Shown: positions 16,988 to 26,174, numbered from the stretch's first letter. The stretch is DNA of 64,000 nt from an uncultured Flavobacterium sp. (GCF_951805225.1 NZ_OX638201.1:6170831-6234830); one strand, 5' to 3'. The notes: generated by a model not told the origin, from the letters alone. Numbers and translations: made by a program.

Positions 16988-17639
16988 ATTGTTTTAATAT
17001 TTTAAAAGTATAGTAAGTTTCTTTGTTTTGAGTGTATACGCTGTAGGTTTCATTTTCTTCATTGTATAATTTATAAAGATATTTGTCGCCTTTAATACTC
17101 AAGTTCTTTCTCGATATATTATTACTTTCAATGAATTCCAATTCGAATTCGCAACTTCCTTTTTTTCTGAAATTTAATTTTGAAAAAGTCCCGTCAAAAA
17201 ACTTTTCGATCCATAAATTATCACTTAAAGTTACTTCTACTTTGTTGCCGTCATTTTCAAAATAATAGTATTTCGAAATCGTATTAAAATGATTGCATTG
17301 CTCTTTGGTTATTTTTTGAACAGGTTTTTCATTTTGCATTGCCCAACTACTTTCCTGAGCTTTGTTTGGAAAAAGCGCGACAAATTCATTACAGTTTTTT
17401 TGTAACCTGAAAAAGATTTGTTCAAAAACGGTTTTTTGAGTTATACTATCTTTAAATCTTGCTAAATAAGGCGTTATATGAGCATTATTTATGGTGTTAA
17501 TTCTAATTTCGTTATTCAAATCGATATTCTGAACCAGAGATTTGCAGATTTCAACATTTAGAGAATCAACTGATTTTATAGATTGTGATCTCGAAAAATT
17601 AGCGCAAAGTAACAGAACTACAAAAAGATATTTTTTCAT
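16986..17639 (-). CDS. Hypothetical secreted protein
   Basis: A 217-residue protein with a signal peptide (about residues 1-18, ending FSRS before QSIK), so it is probably periplasmic. The mature part mixes helices, a WAMQNEKPV segment and a beta-rich C-terminal half. No known domain is recognised. It is convergent with lpd and separated from its next neighbour. A minus-strand TATATTTG -7 element lies 20 bases upstream of the ATG, which supports that start. Confidence 0.6.
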   Translation of the reverse strand: MKKYLFVVLLLCANFSRSQSIKSVDSLNVEICKSLVQNIDLNNEIRINTINNAHITPYLARFKDSITQKTVFEQIFFRLQKNCNEFVALFPNKAQESSWAMQNEKPVQKITKEQCNHFNTISKYYYFENDGNKVEVTLSDNLWIEKFFDGTFSKLNFRKKGSCEFELEFIESNNISRKNLSIKGDKYLYKLYNEENETYSVYTQNKETYYTFKILKQ

Positions 17640-17658
17640 CGAAAGCTAAAGTTTTAGT

Positions 17659-17666
17659 CAAATATA
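17659..17666 (-). promoter_or_regulatory. -7 element of the secreted orphan
   Basis: TATATTTG on the minus strand, 20 bases upstream of the ATG at 17639. No matching TTG is seen at the usual distance. Confidence 0.4.
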
Positions 17667-17774
17667 AGTGTTTAGTAAAAATATTTAGAACTTTTGATTT
17701 TATTCTTTTAATCTTAACGTCAGAAAATGTAAAATTCAAGAAAAATTTTGTAAATTAGATGTGGAATTCAGATG

Positions 17775-17800
17775 TTATCTTTACTTCTTTAAAAAGATAA
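17775..17800 (+). other. Hairpin immediately upstream of the lipocalin start
   Basis: TTATCTTT (17775-17782) and AAAGATAA (17793-17800) form a perfect 8-bp stem with a 10-base loop, ending 4 bases before the ATG at 17805. It could affect translation initiation or be part of an operator. Confidence 0.4.
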
Positions 17801-17804
17801 CATT

Positions 17805-18347
17805 ATGAAAAATAGACATATAACTCCGATTCTACTCGGAGCAGGAATTGCATTTATACTTTATTCCTGTCGTTCAAATATTCCGCAAAAAGCTGTTGCA
17901 ATTTCTAATTTTGACAAAGCTAAATATCTGGGAAAATGGTTCGAAATTGCAAGATTAGATTATAAATGGGAAAAAGGTTTAGACAACGTAACTGCCGAAT
18001 ATTCATTGAACGATAACGGCACGATTAAAGTTGATAACAGGGGCTATAATGTCAAAAAAGACAAATGGGAGGAAAGCATCGGGAAAGCCAAGTTAGTCAA
18101 AAAGGACAATGTAGGTATGCTTAAGGTTTCATTTTTTGGTCCTTTTTATTCTGGTTATAATATTATTGCGGTCGACGCAGATTACAAATATGCTCTTGTT
18201 GCCGGCGAGAGTTTAAAATATATGTGGATACTTTCGAGAGAAACGACTATTCCGGAAAGCATAAAAGCAGATTTTCTAATAAAAGCCCAGGAAATAGGGT
18301 ATAATGTTTTGGACCTTGTCTGGGTAAAACATGACAAAAGAGGTTGA
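17805..18347 (+). CDS. blc: Outer-membrane lipoprotein of the lipocalin family
   Basis: A 180-residue lipoprotein with a signal peptide and lipobox ending at Cys22 (LYSC). It has the lipocalin GxW motif (GKW, 43-45, in YLGKWFEIARL), a central VDADYKYALV strand and a C-terminal SRETTIP segment, the usual Blc layout. Blc-type lipocalins sit in the outer membrane facing the periplasm and bind fatty acids or lysophospholipids. It is monocistronic, with a short hairpin before the start codon and a strong terminator after the stop. Confidence 0.88.
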   Translation: MKNRHITPILLGAGIAFILYSCRSNIPQKAVAISNFDKAKYLGKWFEIARLDYKWEKGLDNVTAEYSLNDNGTIKVDNRGYNVKKDKWEESIGKAKLVKKDNVGMLKVSFFGPFYSGYNIIAVDADYKYALVAGESLKYMWILSRETTIPESIKADFLIKAQEIGYNVLDLVWVKHDKRG

Positions 18348-18350
18348 AAA

Positions 18351-18383
18351 AGAAACCCGACAGTTATAGGCTGTCGGGTTTCT
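18351..18383. terminator. Terminator after blc
   Basis: AGAAACCCGACAG pairs perfectly (13 bp) with CTGTCGGGTTTCT around a 7-base loop, followed by TTTATTTT. It lies between convergent genes and probably serves both. Confidence 0.8.
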
Positions 18384-18405
18384 TTTATTTTAGTTCGAAA
18401 ATGAT

Positions 18406-18780
18406 TTAAGCAGTGAAAACACTTTTGTAATTATCCCAATATCTGTAAATCAAAAATAAGTTAGCCAGGAATAATAAAATCGCAATTGGCAAACCATCCG
18501 GAGTAAGAAAATAGTTGATAAACAAAATATTTACCGTAATAGGTAAAATCAAAATATTGGCTAATGTTACATAACGTCCTATTACAAAGGCAATTCCGCA
18601 AAGTAATTCTATTGATTTTGCTAAAGGCATTAAATAAGTAGAAGCCATCAAACCAACATTAAAGGCTTTGAAATCTCCAGTTGTTTGAGGTTCAGGCATT
18701 AAATGAAAGAAGAAACTAATAGAGGCAAACAATAACAACAGACCAATCAAAACACGGACAATAATGGTAGCAATTTTCAT
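18406..18780 (-). CDS. DoxX-family membrane protein
   Basis: A 124-residue inner-membrane protein with four hydrophobic helices (about 5-25, 45-65, 70-92, 97-117). The loop HLMPEPQTTGDF and the conserved segment LLCGIAFVIGRYVTLAN match small DoxX/DoxD-like proteins. Family function is poorly defined; some members act in quinol- or thiol-linked redox processes. It is a single gene convergent with blc. Confidence 0.72.
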   Translation of the reverse strand: MKIATIIVRVLIGLLLLFASISFFFHLMPEPQTTGDFKAFNVGLMASTYLMPLAKSIELLCGIAFVIGRYVTLANILILPITVNILFINYFLTPDGLPIAILLFLANLFLIYRYWDNYKSVFTA

Positions 18781-19051
18781 AATACTAGAATTTTTAATGG
18801 GTTAAAAATGTATAATTTATTTTTGGAAAACGTTACAATCTAAATTCTCTAATAAAGTGAAAGTCTAATTTTAAAGCAGTTCTATTGAGAATTTTACCAT
18901 CTTTATAATCTTATTTTAAGATTTCGATAATGCTATATCAAATATAACGAATTTTTTCTTATGAAATTGTTGTTTTATTAACAGTTTTAATGTTTTATTT
19001 TAGGCTTTTGACGTAATTACGGAAAGGCAATATTTTTTGAGGATTATTTTA

Positions 19052-19079
19052 TTGAAGGATTTTTTTTGTCGTAATTTTG
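19052..19079 (+). promoter_or_regulatory. Promoter of pabB
   Basis: TTG (19052-19054), a 17-base spacer and TAATTTTG (19072-19079) match the Bacteroidota consensus exactly. The TTG at 19077-19079, a possible first codon of the reading frame, is part of the -7 box and so cannot be the translation start. Confidence 0.65.
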
Positions 19080-19100
19080 AAGTCTAAAATTTACCCATTT

Positions 19101-20387
19101 TTGAGAGTTTCAATTCATAAGCATATTTCAAACCCAGAGCAGTTTAAACAACAACTTCTAGCTTGGTCACAACAATTTCGTGAGGTCATTTTTTTGGACA
19201 GTAATTCTTATCCGCAAGAATATTCAAGCTTCAATTTTGTGTTGGCTGTAGACGCTTTTACATCTTTAAAAACCGATTTTCATAATGCTTTTGAAGATCT
19301 AAAACAATATCAGCAAACTACAAAAGACTGGCTTTTTGGGTATTTGACTTACGATTTGAAAAATGATATTGAAGATTTAAAATCAGCTAATTTTGATGGT
19401 TTAGATTTTCCGGATATGTTTTTCTTTCAACCAAAAAAAATATTCTTATTGAAAGAAAATCAGCTTGAAATTCAATATTTATTTCTTTGTGATGATGAGG
19501 TTGAAGATGATTTTAATGAGATAGTTGAAAGTGAAAAGTTAGAAGTGAAAAGTCAGGAATCTTTAGAGATTGAACAAAGAATTTCAAAAGATTTATATGT
19601 AGAAAAAGTAACAAAAATGCTAGAACATATTCATAAAGGCGATATGTATGAAGCTAATTTTTGTATGGAATTTTTTGCTGAAAATGCGATTATAAATCCG
19701 TTAGAAAAGTTTGAGAAATTGAACGCTATTTCGCAAGCGCCATTTTCTGTTTTCTTCAAGAATCACAAACAATATTTGCTTTCGGCTTCACCGGAAAGAT
19801 ATCTGAAAAAATCAGGAGAAATTTTGATTTCGCAACCTATAAAAGGAACTTCAAAACGATCTTCAGATCCAATCGAAGATGAAAAATCAAAGAAATATTT
19901 AGAATCTGACGCTAAAGAACGTGCCGAAAACATTATGATTACAGATCTTGTTCGGAATGATTTATCACATACTGCACAAAAAGGTTCTGTTGAAGTTACA
20001 GAACTTTGTAAAATCTATTCGTTTCTGCAAGTGCACCAAATGATTTCGACCATAACATCTAAAATAGATCCTCAATATTCACCGATAGAAGTTTTGAAAA
20101 CGACTTTTCCAATGGGAAGTATGACTGGAGCACCAAAAATTTCGGTTATGAATATCATCGAAAATCTCGAAGAAACAAAACGAGGTTTGTACAGCGGATC
20201 AGTTGGATATTTTACTCCCGAAGGTGATTTTGATTTTAATGTCGTTATAAGAAGTATTTTGTATAATCAGGAAAATAAATATGTTTCGTTTTCGGTTGGA
20301 AGCGCCATTACATCGCTATCAATTCCTGAAAAAGAATATGAAGAATGTTTGTTGAAGGCGAAGGCGATGCATGAGGTTTTGCAGTAA
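19101..20387 (+). CDS. pabB: Aminodeoxychorismate synthase component I
   Basis: A chorismate-binding enzyme of about 428 residues that converts chorismate to aminodeoxychorismate for folate synthesis, normally with a glutaminase partner (PabA), which is not in the window. Motifs are SPERYL, QPIKGTSKR, DLVRNDLS and FPMGSMTGAPK. The lysine in PIKGT is the PabB-type catalytic lysine, where TrpE has alanine; this favours PabB over anthranilate synthase. The reading frame is open from a TTG at 19077, but that codon lies inside the promoter. The next in-frame start codon is a TTG at 19101 (giving LRVSIHKHIS), which I propose. No ATG occurs in the N-terminal region. Confidence 0.87.
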   Translation: MRVSIHKHISNPEQFKQQLLAWSQQFREVIFLDSNSYPQEYSSFNFVLAVDAFTSLKTDFHNAFEDLKQYQQTTKDWLFGYLTYDLKNDIEDLKSANFDGLDFPDMFFFQPKKIFLLKENQLEIQYLFLCDDEVEDDFNEIVESEKLEVKSQESLEIEQRISKDLYVEKVTKMLEHIHKGDMYEANFCMEFFAENAIINPLEKFEKLNAISQAPFSVFFKNHKQYLLSASPERYLKKSGEILISQPIKGTSKRSSDPIEDEKSKKYLESDAKERAENIMITDLVRNDLSHTAQKGSVEVTELCKIYSFLQVHQMISTITSKIDPQYSPIEVLKTTFPMGSMTGAPKISVMNIIENLEETKRGLYSGSVGYFTPEGDFDFNVVIRSILYNQENKYVSFSVGSAITSLSIPEKEYEECLLKAKAMHEVLQ

Positions 20388-20394
20388 AAGTTAG

Positions 20395-20620
20395 CTACGA
20401 ATTGGTGCGATTTTTTTGCCCGCGGATTTTACGGATTAAACCGGTAAACGCGGATTTTTTTTTAATTTTATTGAAAAAAATCTGCATAATCTGGGAGAAA
20501 GAATTCGTCCCAATTTGTGAAATTCGTGGCAAAAAAAAATCTACACAATCCACATGAAAAATAATTCGCGAAAATTCGTGAAATTCGTGGCGAAAAAAAA
20601 TAATTCGTAGCAAAAAATAT
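20395..20620. repeat. Degenerate AATTCGTGGC / AATCCGCG word array
   Basis: Words such as GCCCGCGGATTTTACGG, AAATCTGCATAATCTGG, AATTCGTGGC (three times) and TTCGCGAAAATTCGTG follow each other. The minus-strand open frame (about 72 codons) is a translation of the repeat and not a gene. Confidence 0.6.
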
Positions 20621-20675
20621 CACGCTTAACAATTCATTTAAAAATAGATCGAATTTAATTTTCTACTTTTATCAA

Positions 20676-21989
20676 ATGTTTTCAAAATTTCAAAATCACT
20701 TCTCGTCCAGATTTCCATTTTTGGAAGATAAAAAACTATTTCTAGCAGTTAGCGGCGGATTAGACAGCATGGTTTTATTGCATTTATTGCAGCAATTACC
20801 GTATGAAATTGCCGTTTTGCATTGTAATTTTCAACTACGCGGATTAGAAAGTTTTGGCGATCAGAGTTTTATTCAGAATTATTGTGATCAAAATGAAATC
20901 CCTGTTTTTATTACGCAATTTGATACTGAAGCTTTTGCAAAAGATTATAAATTATCGACTCAGGTTGCGGCACGCGAGTTGCGCTACAGTTGGTTTTATG
21001 AACTTCTGGAAACAGAAAAATTCGACTATATTCTAACAGCGCATCATGCCGATGATAATCTGGAGACTTTTATAATTAATCTAACGCGAGGAACGGGATT
21101 AGATGGATTAATTGGAATTCCGGAAGAAAATGACCGAATTATTCGTCCGCTTTTGCCATTTTCCAGAGATGAAATCCTGAAATATGCACAGGAAAATAAT
21201 ATCGATTGGCGAGAAGACAGCAGCAATGCATCCAATAAATATCTTAGGAATAAAATTCGCCACGATTTAGTTCCGATGTTAAAAGAAATCAATCCGAACT
21301 TTTTGAATGCTTTTCAAAAAACACAATCCTATTTGCAGGAATCTCAAGTAATGGTCGAAGATGCGTCGATTATGATTTATCAGCAAGTGGCAAGTGAAGT
21401 TGGTGATGATATTCATTTTGATTTAAATCAACTCAAAAAACTACCCAATTATAAATCATATTTGTATCAATGGCTGAATGAATTTGGCTTTTTGGCTTGG
21501 AATGATATTTATGATTTGGTAGATAGTCAATCAGGAAAGCAAGTAATTTCGGCTGAATTTAGATTGTTGAAAAACAGAGATACGTTGATTTTGAGTCCAA
21601 TTTCTGAAATTTCAGAGAAAGAAGAATTTCAAATTCAGGAAAGCGATCAAGACGTTAATTTTCCCTTAAAATTGAGGCTTTGTCAAGTAGACGACATTAC
21701 TATAGATTCAAATAAAGCTATCTTTGTGGACGCTGAAAAAATCCAATTCCCTTTGATTTTGCGTAAATGGAATGAAGGGGATGTTTTTCATCCTTTTGGA
21801 ATGCAGGGGAAGTCTAAAAAAGTAAGTAAGCTTTTTAAAGATGAGAAATTATCGCTGATTGAAAAGGAAAAAATATGGATTTTGTGTTCTGATAATCAAA
21901 TTGTTTGGGTTATTGGAATCAGACAGGACGAACGCTTTAAAATTGAAAACACCACAAATAGAATACTTAAAATTGAATTACAATCATGA
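20676..21989 (+). CDS. tilS: tRNA(Ile)-lysidine synthase
   Basis: A 437-residue cytoplasmic ATP-dependent enzyme that converts C34 of the CAU anticodon of one tRNA-Ile to lysidine, changing its decoding from AUG to AUA. It has the PP-loop SGGLDS (26-31), the conserved HHADDNLETF segment (about 128-137), the EDSSNASNKYLRNKIRH motif (about 178-194) and a C-terminal tRNA-binding domain with WNEGDVFHPFGMQG. The stop codon overlaps the start of dsbD by 4 bases (ATGA), so the two genes are probably translationally coupled. Confidence 0.95.
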   Translation: MFSKFQNHFSSRFPFLEDKKLFLAVSGGLDSMVLLHLLQQLPYEIAVLHCNFQLRGLESFGDQSFIQNYCDQNEIPVFITQFDTEAFAKDYKLSTQVAARELRYSWFYELLETEKFDYILTAHHADDNLETFIINLTRGTGLDGLIGIPEENDRIIRPLLPFSRDEILKYAQENNIDWREDSSNASNKYLRNKIRHDLVPMLKEINPNFLNAFQKTQSYLQESQVMVEDASIMIYQQVASEVGDDIHFDLNQLKKLPNYKSYLYQWLNEFGFLAWNDIYDLVDSQSGKQVISAEFRLLKNRDTLILSPISEISEKEEFQIQESDQDVNFPLKLRLCQVDDITIDSNKAIFVDAEKIQFPLILRKWNEGDVFHPFGMQGKSKKVSKLFKDEKLSLIEKEKIWILCSDNQIVWVIGIRQDERFKIENTTNRILKIELQS

Positions 21990-24085
21990 AATTTAATCAA
22001 TACCATCAAACGATAATGCCGAAAAGTACTTGGACTAAACACATTTTATTTTTACTGCTTTTCTTGTTTGCTTTTGCAAAAGGGAATGCTCAAATCCTGG
22101 AGCCGGTAAAATGGACTTCTAAAATTGAAAAGAAATCAGGAAACAATGCTGTTTTGGTTTTTGATGGAACAATCGAAAAAGATTGGCATATGTACTCGCA
22201 GTTTACTCCCGAAGGTGGTCCGCTTGCGTTGGAAATTACATTTAAAAATCAAAAAGGAAATTACGAACTTGTTGGCAAAGCCAAAGAAGGAAAAACAAAA
22301 ACTGCTTTTAATGACGTTTTTGGAGTAAACGAAACTTTCTTTGAAGGTAAAGCTCATATCGAACAGGAAATAAAAATCATTAACCCAAATTTAAAAACGG
22401 TTGATGTTGATTTTGATTTTCAGGTTTGTAAAGAAGTTTGTATCAATTCGAATAAAAAATTCTCAATAGTAATTCCGTCTACTTTCAAAATGGACGCAGT
22501 TGCAACTGTAACAGAAGCAAAATTAGATGAAACTAAAGTAGTAGGTTTGGCTGTTGATACAGTAAAACCAGTTGTAGAAACTGCTAAAAAAGAGACTTCA
22601 AAAACAGAAGTTGCTGAAGCTTCAACAACGGAAGAAGTTCCTGCGCCGGCTCCAACAAGAAGTTTATGGTCAATCTTTTTTGTAGCTTTCATTTCAGGAT
22701 TTGCTGCATTGTTGACACCTTGCGTGTTCCCGATGATTCCAATGACGGTAAGTTTCTTTACGAAACAAAGCAAAAGCAGAGCAAAAGGAATTAGAAACGC
22801 TATTATTTACGGTTTTTCAATTATTGCTATTTATGTTGTTTTAGGTTTAATTGTTACTAAAGTATTTGGCGCAGATGCATTAAATGCGTTATCTACAGAT
22901 GTTTGGTTTAACTTAATTTTCTTCGTGATATTGATCATTTTTGCAACTTCGTTTTTGGGAGCTTTCGAAATTATGTTGCCAAATTCATGGGCAAACAAAG
23001 CAGATCAACAAGCAGACAGAGGCGGATTGGTTGGAATATTGTTTATGGCTTTGGCTTTGGCAATTGTATCTTTTTCTTGTACAGGACCAATTGTTGGAAC
23101 ATTATTAGTTGAAGCAGCTTCAAACGGTGGAATCGCTCCAATTGTTGGAATGTTAGGATTCTCATTAGCATTAGCTTTACCATTTATGTTGTTTGCAATG
23201 TTCCCGGGATGGTTAAATTCATTACCAAAATCTGGTGGATGGTTGAATACGGTGAAAGTAGTTTTAGGATTTTTAGAATTAGCTTTAGCGTTTAAATTTT
23301 TATCAAATGCCGATTTAGTACTTCAATTACACTTTTTAGAAAGAGAAGTATTTATCGCAATTTGGATCGCCATATTTGCAGCTTTGACCTTATATTTATT
23401 CGGAAAAATTACATTGCCACACGATAGTCCGTTACATCATATTTCAGTAGGAAGATTGTATTTAGGATTGCTTACGCTTGTATTTACAGTATATTTAATT
23501 CCTGGACTTTGGGGAGCGCCGTTGAAATTAATCAGTGCTTTTCCACCACCTCCACAATATAGTGAAAGTCCGTTTGGAGTAGGCGGTTCTTCAAATTCAA
23601 ACGTTAATCCAGAATCGGCAAAAGGTTTGCCTGACGGAGCAGAATTAGGTCCGCATAGAATTATGGTTTTTCATGATTACGAAGATGGATTAGCTTATGC
23701 AAAATCAATCAACAAACCAATTATGCTTGATTTTACAGGTTATGCTTGTGTAAACTGTAGAAAAATGGAAAACAACGTTTGGTCTGAGCCAACGATTTTA
23801 CCAATATTGAAAAACGATGTGGTTTTGATTTCTCTTTATGTTGATGATAAACGTGAGTTGCCAAAAGAAGAGCAATTTGTAACGAAATCCGGTGATAAAA
23901 TTATTACTGTTGGTGATAAATGGACAGATTTTATGATCTCAAAATATAAAACGAATACACAGCCATTATATGTTATAACAGACTTGGAAGGAAAGAATTT
24001 AAACAGTTCAAAACCGACTATTAGTTATGTTAACGCTGATGAATACTTGCATTGGCTGAAAGAAGGAATTGGAAATTTTAAATAG
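21986..24085 (+). CDS. dsbD: Thiol:disulfide interchange protein DsbD
   Basis: A 699-residue three-part inner-membrane electron carrier that brings cytoplasmic reducing power to periplasmic disulfides. A signal segment (about 15-35) leads to an N-terminal DsbD-alpha-like domain (about 40-170, QVCKEVCINS). A linker follows, then an eight-span membrane domain (about 228-505) with the two redox cysteines C246 in TPCVFPMIPM and C365 in FSCTGP. The C-terminal thioredoxin-like domain (about 545-699) carries ACVNCRKM. The start overlaps the tilS stop codon; another in-frame ATG at 22016 would shorten the signal region. Confidence 0.93.
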   Translation: MKFNQYHQTIMPKSTWTKHILFLLLFLFAFAKGNAQILEPVKWTSKIEKKSGNNAVLVFDGTIEKDWHMYSQFTPEGGPLALEITFKNQKGNYELVGKAKEGKTKTAFNDVFGVNETFFEGKAHIEQEIKIINPNLKTVDVDFDFQVCKEVCINSNKKFSIVIPSTFKMDAVATVTEAKLDETKVVGLAVDTVKPVVETAKKETSKTEVAEASTTEEVPAPAPTRSLWSIFFVAFISGFAALLTPCVFPMIPMTVSFFTKQSKSRAKGIRNAIIYGFSIIAIYVVLGLIVTKVFGADALNALSTDVWFNLIFFVILIIFATSFLGAFEIMLPNSWANKADQQADRGGLVGILFMALALAIVSFSCTGPIVGTLLVEAASNGGIAPIVGMLGFSLALALPFMLFAMFPGWLNSLPKSGGWLNTVKVVLGFLELALAFKFLSNADLVLQLHFLEREVFIAIWIAIFAALTLYLFGKITLPHDSPLHHISVGRLYLGLLTLVFTVYLIPGLWGAPLKLISAFPPPPQYSESPFGVGGSSNSNVNPESAKGLPDGAELGPHRIMVFHDYEDGLAYAKSINKPIMLDFTGYACVNCRKMENNVWSEPTILPILKNDVVLISLYVDDKRELPKEEQFVTKSGDKIITVGDKWTDFMISKYKTNTQPLYVITDLEGKNLNSSKPTISYVNADEYLHWLKEGIGNFK

Positions 24086-24454
24086 TCTCTTTTAAGAAGC
24101 AAGATTGTTAGAAGCAAGAGGCAAGATTTTAGAATAAAGAGAATAGAGTATAGAATATAGATTAAAGAGGAAAGATGTTTGGACTTGATTATTGTGAATA
24201 AAGATTTTGCAATATTTACTAATCTAAAATCTACAATCTGAAATCTAAAATTATAATAAAAGGTTGAAATTAATTCAAACAAAAGGCACTCTTAGTAACA
24301 AACTGAGAGTGCTTTTTTTATTTAGTTTCTAAAATTTAAATCTATCTTCTTTAATCTATCTTCTTTAATCTATTTTCTATACTCTATGTTCTATTCTCTT
24401 TATTCTAAAATCTTTCTTCTTTACTCTTGCCTCTATATTCTCTAGAAAAAAAAC
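24086..24454. repeat. Inverted pair of AGAATAAAGAGAATAGA word repeats
   Basis: Left arm about 24111-24174 (GCAAGAGGCAAGATTTTAG then AATAAAGAGAATAGAG). Right arm about 24361-24436 is its imperfect inverse complement. The dsbD terminator lies between the arms. No gene is present in this stretch. Confidence 0.55.
24281..24319 (+). terminator. Terminator of tilS-dsbD
   Basis: GCACTCTTAG (24286-24295) pairs with CTGAGAGTGC (24303-24312), with one G-U pair, followed by a T7 run. It lies about 200 bases after the dsbD stop. Confidence 0.72.
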
Positions 24455-24490
24455 AAAAATCCCTCTAAGCTAAAACTTAGAGGGATTTTT
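24455..24490 (-). terminator. Terminator of amt
   Basis: AAAAATCCCTCTAAG pairs perfectly with CTTAGAGGGATTTTT around a 6-base loop, 30 bases beyond the amt stop codon. Confidence 0.82.
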
Positions 24491-24519
24491 TATTTAGGCA
24501 AAAGGGGGAAATTAATTTC

Positions 24520-25836
24520 TTATAAGAATTCTCCGTGTTGAGAGATGTCTAATCCTAATTCTTCTTTTTCTTCAGTAACTCTTAGTGGAGTAATTTTATT
24601 TACAACAAAGAATAAAACATATGAACCTACAAAAGCAAAGATTGAAACCGCAACCAAAGCAATTAATTGATTGATGAATAAAGTTGGAGTTCCAAAAATC
24701 AAACCTTGATTGTCTCCAACAGCCGGGTTAATTGCTTTTGAAGCAAAAACTCCTGTCAACAACATACCAACCATGCCACCAACACCGTGACAAGCAAATA
24801 CGTCTAAAGCGTCATCGATTTTTCCTTTAGGGAATTTGCTTACTACAATATTACTAACGATTGCAGCAAAAGCACCTATGAAAATAGCATGAGGAATGCT
24901 TACAAAACCTGCAGCAGGAGTAATAGCAACAAGACCAACAACAGCACCAATACAAGCTCCAAGAGCAGATAATTTGTGTCCGATGATTTTATCAAGGAAA
25001 ACCCAAGCCATAGCAGCGGCAGCGGCAGCAACAGTTGTAGTTCCTAAAGCTTGTACAGCCAAACCGTTAGATCCTAATGCAGAACCTGCGTTGAAACCAA
25101 ACCATCCAAACCATAATAAACCTGTTCCTAATAATACATAAGTGATTCTTGCAGGGTTAACTTTTTGAACTTTTCTTTTTCCTAAGAAGATAGCTCCGGC
25201 TAATGCAGCCCAACCAGCACTCATGTGTACTACAGTTCCACCAGCGAAATCTAATACTCCCATTTTAAAGAAATATCCATCAGGATGCCACGTCATGTGT
25301 GCTAACGGAGCGTATATAATTAATATAAATAAAACCATGAATAATAAATAAGCCCAGAAACGAACGCGTTCTGCAAAAGCACCTGTAATTAAAGCAGGAG
25401 TAATGATGGCAAATTTTGCTTGAAATAATGCGAATAACATAAATGGAATTGTTGGTGCAAGACTCCAGGCAGTACTAGTACCAACGCCTTGAAAGAATAA
25501 ATTTGGAAGTGGATTTCCAATGATTCCGCCAATAGTTGGTCCGAAAGCTAAACCAAAAGCAACAATAACCCATAAAATAGTAACAATTACCATTGCCATA
25601 AAACTTTGTAGCATGGTGCTGATAACGTTTTTCTTACCTACCATTCCTCCGTAGAAAAATCCTAGTCCTGGAGTCATAAGCAATACAAATGCAGTTGCTA
25701 CGATCATCCAAGCTGTATCTCCTGTATCAAACTTTACAGCTTCAGCCGGAATTGGGTTGTCAGTCAGGATAAAGTTCGAAATAAAGGTTAGTACCAAAAT
25801 AGTGATAAGAATCACACTTAAAATAATTTTTCGCAT
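24520..25836 (-). CDS. amt: Ammonium transporter (Amt/MEP/Rh family)
   Basis: A 438-residue inner-membrane ammonium channel with an N-terminal hydrophobic leader and about 11 further spans. It has the family signature FFYGGMVGKKN near the start, DFAGGTVVHMSAGWAAL containing the first pore histidine, and DVFACHGVGGMVG containing the second. This pair forms the twin-His pore that moves ammonium. No PII (glnK) gene is adjacent, unlike in many proteobacteria. Glutamate synthase genes lie about 32 kb away in the same window and form the downstream assimilation step. Confidence 0.95.
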   Translation of the reverse strand: MRKIILSVILITILVLTFISNFILTDNPIPAEAVKFDTGDTAWMIVATAFVLLMTPGLGFFYGGMVGKKNVISTMLQSFMAMVIVTILWVIVAFGLAFGPTIGGIIGNPLPNLFFQGVGTSTAWSLAPTIPFMLFALFQAKFAIITPALITGAFAERVRFWAYLLFMVLFILIIYAPLAHMTWHPDGYFFKMGVLDFAGGTVVHMSAGWAALAGAIFLGKRKVQKVNPARITYVLLGTGLLWFGWFGFNAGSALGSNGLAVQALGTTTVAAAAAAMAWVFLDKIIGHKLSALGACIGAVVGLVAITPAAGFVSIPHAIFIGAFAAIVSNIVVSKFPKGKIDDALDVFACHGVGGMVGMLLTGVFASKAINPAVGDNQGLIFGTPTLFINQLIALVAVSIFAFVGSYVLFFVVNKITPLRVTEEKEELGLDISQHGEFL

Positions 25837-26115
25837 AGTTATTTAGTTTTAAATTTTTTATAAAAGTATAAAATCAATTGACACCCCTATAAAAAATGCA
25901 GTCCAATAGTTAATTTTTGTTAATTTTTAAATTTGACCCCCTAAATTTTGCGTGTATTTGTTAAAATGAACTTAAAATTTACAATTTGTTAATCAAAAAA
26001 TTAGATTTTGAGATGTTTGGAAGATTTGTTAACAAAAAAGCGTGAGAATATTTCTATTTTTAAGAGTAATTATATCTAAATAATTAATGTATTGACTGAA
26101 ATGATTAGAATTATA
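25837..26115. other. AT-rich gene-free region upstream of amt
   Basis: No gene, repeat or clear consensus promoter is visible. A TACTTTTA element one base from the consensus lies on the minus strand upstream of the amt ATG. Confidence 0.35.
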
Positions 26116-26118
26116 AAT

Positions 26119-26160
26119 AAAAAAGGCACCAGATGAATTTCTCAAATGATGCCTTTTTTA
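26119..26160 (-). terminator. Probable terminator of the amidohydrolase pair
   Basis: GGCA(C)CA and TGA(T)GCC with flanking A and T runs form an imperfect stem beyond the stop at 26175. On the minus strand it runs into T5-T6. Confidence 0.5.
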
Positions 26161-26174
26161 TAAAAATGGTTTAT

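Noticed and set aside
19077..20387. Anthranilate synthase component I (TrpE)
   Set aside because: The motif PIKGTSKR has the PabB-type lysine, and no trp genes are near.
20395..20613. Minus-strand frame of 72 codons with HEFHEFSRI-like words
   Set aside because: It is a translation of AATTCGTGGC repeats; similar peptides come from the arrays at 15224-15415 and elsewhere.
24896..25141. Plus-strand frame of 81 codons inside amt
   Set aside because: It is a shadow of the strongly supported amt gene on the other strand.
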